From UBA2283 sp041658955 (lineage in GTDB: Bacteria; Patescibacteriota; Microgenomatia; UBA12405), in contig JBAZZE010000003.1 of assembly GCA_041658955.1 (NCBI GenBank), forward strand, positions 1 to 64,000: a stretch of DNA of 64,000 bases, read 5' to 3'. Both the position numbers and the translations under genes were made by a program. The notes beneath the pieces are model-generated. The model did not search any database. It saw only the letters and a list, made by a program, of their open reading frames with translations, and was not told where the DNA came from. This document shows, one piece after another, positions 61,736 to 64,000 of this stretch. The first letter of the stretch is position 1. Every line of letters starts with the position of its first letter.

Positions 61736-62623
61736 TTAGCTGCTAAGGTAATCTAATTTGGAGAAATCTTTATAAAGTGACTTAAATTTAGGATCTTTAT
61801 CGTGTATGTTGGTTATTACTAGATAACGTGACCAACTCATTGGCAAATCTTCTTTGAAAACAACATAAGCAGAAATATGTAGAATTATTGCTATTATTTT
61901 ATTATTTTTAACTTTTTCCCAAAGATTTTTGTTTGAGTCTACAAATTTTCTAAGTTCATCTGATAAAAATTCATTTACAGTGTTTTCATTTGGTGTTTTT
62001 ATATTTTTCGAACCATTTGTAAATGCTCTCGTAATTGAAATAGCGATGATACCTCGCGATTTTTTGTGAATATAAAGCGTTTTAACTAACTGATTTTTAG
62101 CATCATTAATAGCGCGATCCAATCCATTGTTTGAAAATATTCTTTTACACTCTATGCAGTAGGATTTTCCGTTGGCTTGCACGACTATATCTGGATTGGG
62201 GTCATAAAGTTTGCAGTAAAAACCTCGACTTTCCATGTCTGCGAGTAGGCTTAGTTCAAATAAAGCGTTTCTTGGTTGATTATTTTTATTATTTTCTTCA
62301 GTTGGAAGTAGTGGACCTGATAATAATATTTCAAACTTACTTTTCAAAATTCTACCGTCTTGTCTATTGGGGTTAATATTTTTCAGAATATTGTCCAATT
62401 CCATAATTTCGTTAAGTGAGTAGTAAACTTCATTCTTTTCGCTGTTTTCCAATAAGTATCGTTTTTTTAACTCGGGACTATTCGCTAGTTTGATCAGATT
62501 TTCAAGGTGTCCATACGCAAGGTGAACTCTATCAGCTCGGTTAATTTGAATGCCGAGCTGTAATAAAAGTTTGTCAAGTATATCTCGTCCGACTAATAGT
62601 TCTTCGTAACTTTTTATTATCAT
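61736..62623 (-). CDS. PD-(D/E)XK-like nuclease-fold protein, unknown role
   Basis: 295 residues, noticeably AT-rich. A restriction-endonuclease-like core can be read in the middle: FELSLLADMESRGFY (helix with Glu), YDPNPDIVV (Asp), then SYCIECKRIF (ECK), the E...PD...(D/E)xK order. The N-terminal 110 residues are helical. No methyltransferase or helicase partner is adjacent, so it is an orphan: a defence nuclease or a repair-type nuclease. Leaderless -10 TATAAT (62635-62640), 11 nt before ATG. Confidence 0.65.
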   Translation of the reverse strand: MIIKSYEELLVGRDILDKLLLQLGIQINRADRVHLAYGHLENLIKLANSPELKKRYLLENSEKNEVYYSLNEIMELDNILKNINPNRQDGRILKSKFEILLSGPLLPTEENNKNNQPRNALFELSLLADMESRGFYCKLYDPNPDIVVQANGKSYCIECKRIFSNNGLDRAINDAKNQLVKTLYIHKKSRGIIAISITRAFTNGSKNIKTPNENTVNEFLSDELRKFVDSNKNLWEKVKNNKIIAIILHISAYVVFKEDLPMSWSRYLVITNIHDKDPKFKSLYKDFSKLDYLSS

Positions 62624-62641
62624 AAAAATAGTGAATTATAC

Positions 62642-62668
62642 AAAAATCCCCCGCCGGAGCGGGGGATT
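62642..62668 (-). terminator. rplJL terminator
   Basis: ATCCCCCGC-tccg-GCGGGGGAT (9 bp) followed by five U on the minus strand, immediately after rplL. Confidence 0.9.
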
Positions 62669-62690
62669 GAAGTTTTAAGATTAGATAATC

Positions 62691-63074
62691 TTATTTGAGT
62701 TCGACAGTTGCGCCTGCAGCTTCGAGTTTAGTCTTAGCATCAGCAGCAGCGTCTTTCTTCATGGTACCCATGTCTGCGGGAGCAGCATCGACCATGTCTT
62801 TAGCTTCTTTGAGTCCGAGTTCTGGTTTGAATTCGCGGACTACTTTGATAACAGCGATTTTGTTAGTACCAGCATTGGTGATAACAACATCGAATTCGGT
62901 CTTCTCTTCAGCAGCAGGAGCGGCTGCACCAGCAGCGGCACCAGCAGCAGGAGCTGCGGCCATAGCGACGGCTTTAACGTCGAATTTTTCTTCTAAAGCT
63001 TTGACCAGTTCGGATAATTCCATTACTGAAAGTTCAGCAATTTGGTCGAGAATTTTGGTTAATTTTGCGTCCAT
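62691..63074 (-). CDS. rplL: 50S ribosomal protein L7/L12
   Basis: 127 residues. Stalk protein that recruits translation factors. N-terminal dimerisation domain (1-35), a long Ala/Gly-Ala-Pro hinge (about 38-55), and the C-terminal domain TEFDVVITNAGTNKIAVIKVVREF...GLKEAKDMVDAAP. 30 nt after rplJ with no SD in the gap. Ends at a strong terminator. Confidence 0.97.
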   Translation of the reverse strand: MDAKLTKILDQIAELSVMELSELVKALEEKFDVKAVAMAAAPAAGAAAGAAAPAAEEKTEFDVVITNAGTNKIAVIKVVREFKPELGLKEAKDMVDAAPADMGTMKKDAAADAKTKLEAAGATVELK

Positions 63075-63104
63075 TTTTTTTATTAATTAATAAATGATTA
63101 ATAA

Positions 63105-63620
63105 CTATTTTTTATCAGCTATAGCCTTGAGGGTCATAACTAATTGAGTTTGGTTGTAGCGCATAGCATAGACCATTCTCTCGAGAGGATTTCGAAGTCC
63201 ACCAACGAGCTGAGCTAGTAAAGTGGATTTTGAAGGAAGGGAGATGAACTTTTTAAGATCATCGACAGAAAGAAGTTTGCCTTGGTAGATACCATATTTG
63301 AAGAAAGTTTTTTCAGAACTCTTGTTGACAGCATCAATCTCTTTTAGGGGAGCGATCTCATCATCATTGCTATAGGCAATAGCGGTTGGTCCGACTAATT
63401 CTTCAGGAAGGGCAATACCCATTTTAAGAAGAGCACGGAAAATAAGGGAGTTTTTGGTGACTTCGAGGGCTCCACCATTCTCACGGACCTTGTCGCGAAG
63501 AGCGACGACACCGGCAGCGTTTAAACCTTGGTATTGGACGAGAGCGGCTGATTTGGCGCTATTAAGCTTAACGACGACTTCGTCGACCTTGGCGATTTTG
63601 TTGGTTTTGGCTTTTGACAT
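63105..63620 (-). CDS. rplJ: 50S ribosomal protein L10
   Basis: 171 residues. Anchors the L7/L12 stalk on 23S rRNA. Typical AALVQYQGLNAAGVVALRDKVRENGGALEVTKNSLIFRAL and VGPTAIAYSNDDEIAPLKEI. Controlled from the 5' leader, which combines an L10-binding structure and a terminator hairpin. No SD is seen between that terminator and the ATG. Confidence 0.96.
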   Translation of the reverse strand: MSKAKTNKIAKVDEVVVKLNSAKSAALVQYQGLNAAGVVALRDKVRENGGALEVTKNSLIFRALLKMGIALPEELVGPTAIAYSNDDEIAPLKEIDAVNKSSEKTFFKYGIYQGKLLSVDDLKKFISLPSKSTLLAQLVGGLRNPLERMVYAMRYNQTQLVMTLKAIADKK

Positions 63621-63629
63621 ATTTTGAAT

Positions 63630-63655
63630 AAAAAAAAGCTCACCGATGAGGTGAG
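63630..63655 (-). terminator. Attenuator terminator ahead of rplJ
   Basis: CTCACC-tcatc-GGTGAG followed by eight U on the minus strand, 8-10 nt before the rplJ ATG. It ends the leader unless antiterminated, so it is a likely regulatory switch and not an operon end. Confidence 0.75.
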
Positions 63656-63676
63656 GCTAGATAAAAGTATCTAAAT

Positions 63677-63734
63677 TTGGCCTCGGCGGGAATTACTATT
63701 CAGATAGACTGAACAAACCTGCTGTCTTCGGTAG
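63677..63734 (-). ncRNA. Ribosomal protein L10 leader
   Basis: The minus strand carries ACCGAAGACAGCAGG at the start and CCCGCCGAGG at the end, joined by a short arm. These are the two conserved sides of the L10-leader RNA, which mimics the 23S rRNA site bound by L10 and allows autoregulation. Its position, upstream of rplJ and of a U-run terminator, fits. Confidence 0.82.
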
Positions 63735-63744
63735 AACAAGGGAT

Positions 63745-63750
63745 ATTGTA
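63745..63750 (-). promoter_or_regulatory. rplJL promoter, extended -10 (TGtTACAAT)
   Basis: TACAAT preceded by TGt. The start site would be about 6-7 nt downstream, giving a leader of roughly 115 nt that holds the L10-binding motif and terminator; one of the few long leaders in the window. Confidence 0.6.
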
Positions 63751-63776
63751 ACAGAAAAAAAACAAAAGAATAGGGG

Positions 63777-63983
63777 TTACTGACTTTTTGGGCGTGATAT
63801 GTCGGCTAACTCACTAGCCAACTCGTCAAATGAGATTGATCTTCTTTTGACTACACTACCGGCTACCCGTCCGCCATCAGCAGTAAATAATGCTCCAACT
63901 CCGGTACTTTCGTCGATTAGTGTGTACGAGCCGTTTTCATGAGTGAGTCTAGAGACAATTCCAGCAACTTGGCCGTCGACCAT
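63777..63983 (-). CDS. Small hypothetical protein (possibly longer)
   Basis: 68 residues with VAGIVSRLTHENGSYTLIDESTGVGALFTADGG and a charged C-terminus. The frame stays open to the window edge, so the true start may lie outside. Not recognised. Converges on nothing; the next gene downstream is the L10 operon on the same strand. Confidence 0.5.
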   Translation of the reverse strand: MVDGQVAGIVSRLTHENGSYTLIDESTGVGALFTADGGRVAGSVVKRRSISFDELASELADISRPKSQ

Positions 63984-64000
63984 AGTTACTTGATAATCTA

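Noticed and set aside
1..64000. UGA recoding (as in Gracilibacteria/SR1)
   Set aside because: UGA ends several well-aligned genes at the expected length and takes part in ATGA and TGATG overlaps, so it is a normal stop.
1..64000. CRISPR array or Cas genes
   Set aside because: No regularly spaced identical repeats and no cas-like protein were seen. The dispersed hairpin elements are not arrayed.

Overview
The window reads as part of a small-genome Patescibacteria (Candidate Phyla Radiation) chromosome, most likely of the Microgenomates type. This placement is an inference from gene style: tandem giant LamG/DUF2341 surface proteins, a two-piece ComEC, compact 1-4 nt gene overlaps, and almost no Shine-Dalgarno (SD) sequences. 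No rRNA or other phylogenetic marker has been searched. TGA behaves as an ordinary stop.

Layout. 0.6-19.2 kb: a surface-protein region, almost all on the minus strand, with three tandem LamG giants, Big_1-like and DUF916-like secreted proteins. 19.2-21.3 kb: a two-gene island with strong SD sites, hairpin 5' leaders, stacked terminators and a type III hammerhead ribozyme. 21.5-28.4 kb: an odd P-loop/winged-helix pair, another secreted-protein cluster, and comEA-comEC. comEC is split by about 310 nt of structured repeat. 28.5-38.9 kb: a 2,401-residue beta-propeller/FN3 protein coupled to a MacB-like ABC transporter. 38.9-47 kb: a class A beta-lactamase-like hydrolase, leuS behind a leucine leader-peptide attenuator, tRNA-Arg and tRNA-Pro, a PEGA protein and mreB. 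47-51 kb: a TagA/WecG glycosyltransferase, a divergent DnaJ-like protein and murB. 51-55 kb: structured repeats, a metallophosphoesterase and ruvC-ruvA-ruvB. 55-64 kb: hypotheticals, an HTH protein, a 2-hydroxyacid dehydrogenase, a mannose-1-phosphate guanylyltransferase, pyrG, a PD-(D/E)XK-like protein, and rplJ-rplL behind an L10 leader and terminator.

Three things stand out. First, more than twenty genes have a -10 box ending only 5-7 nt (sometimes 10-11) before the start codon, so transcription should begin at the start codon itself (leaderless mRNAs). The exceptions are three genes with SD sites. Second, there are layered RNA elements: the leuS attenuator, the hammerhead, the rplJL leader, and a family of at least six intergenic hairpin elements whose stems change sequence between copies but stay paired. 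Third, one pair of those elements sits exactly between the two halves of comEC. Together with the covarying stems, this makes the hairpin family the best candidate here for an undescribed system, mobile or regulatory.
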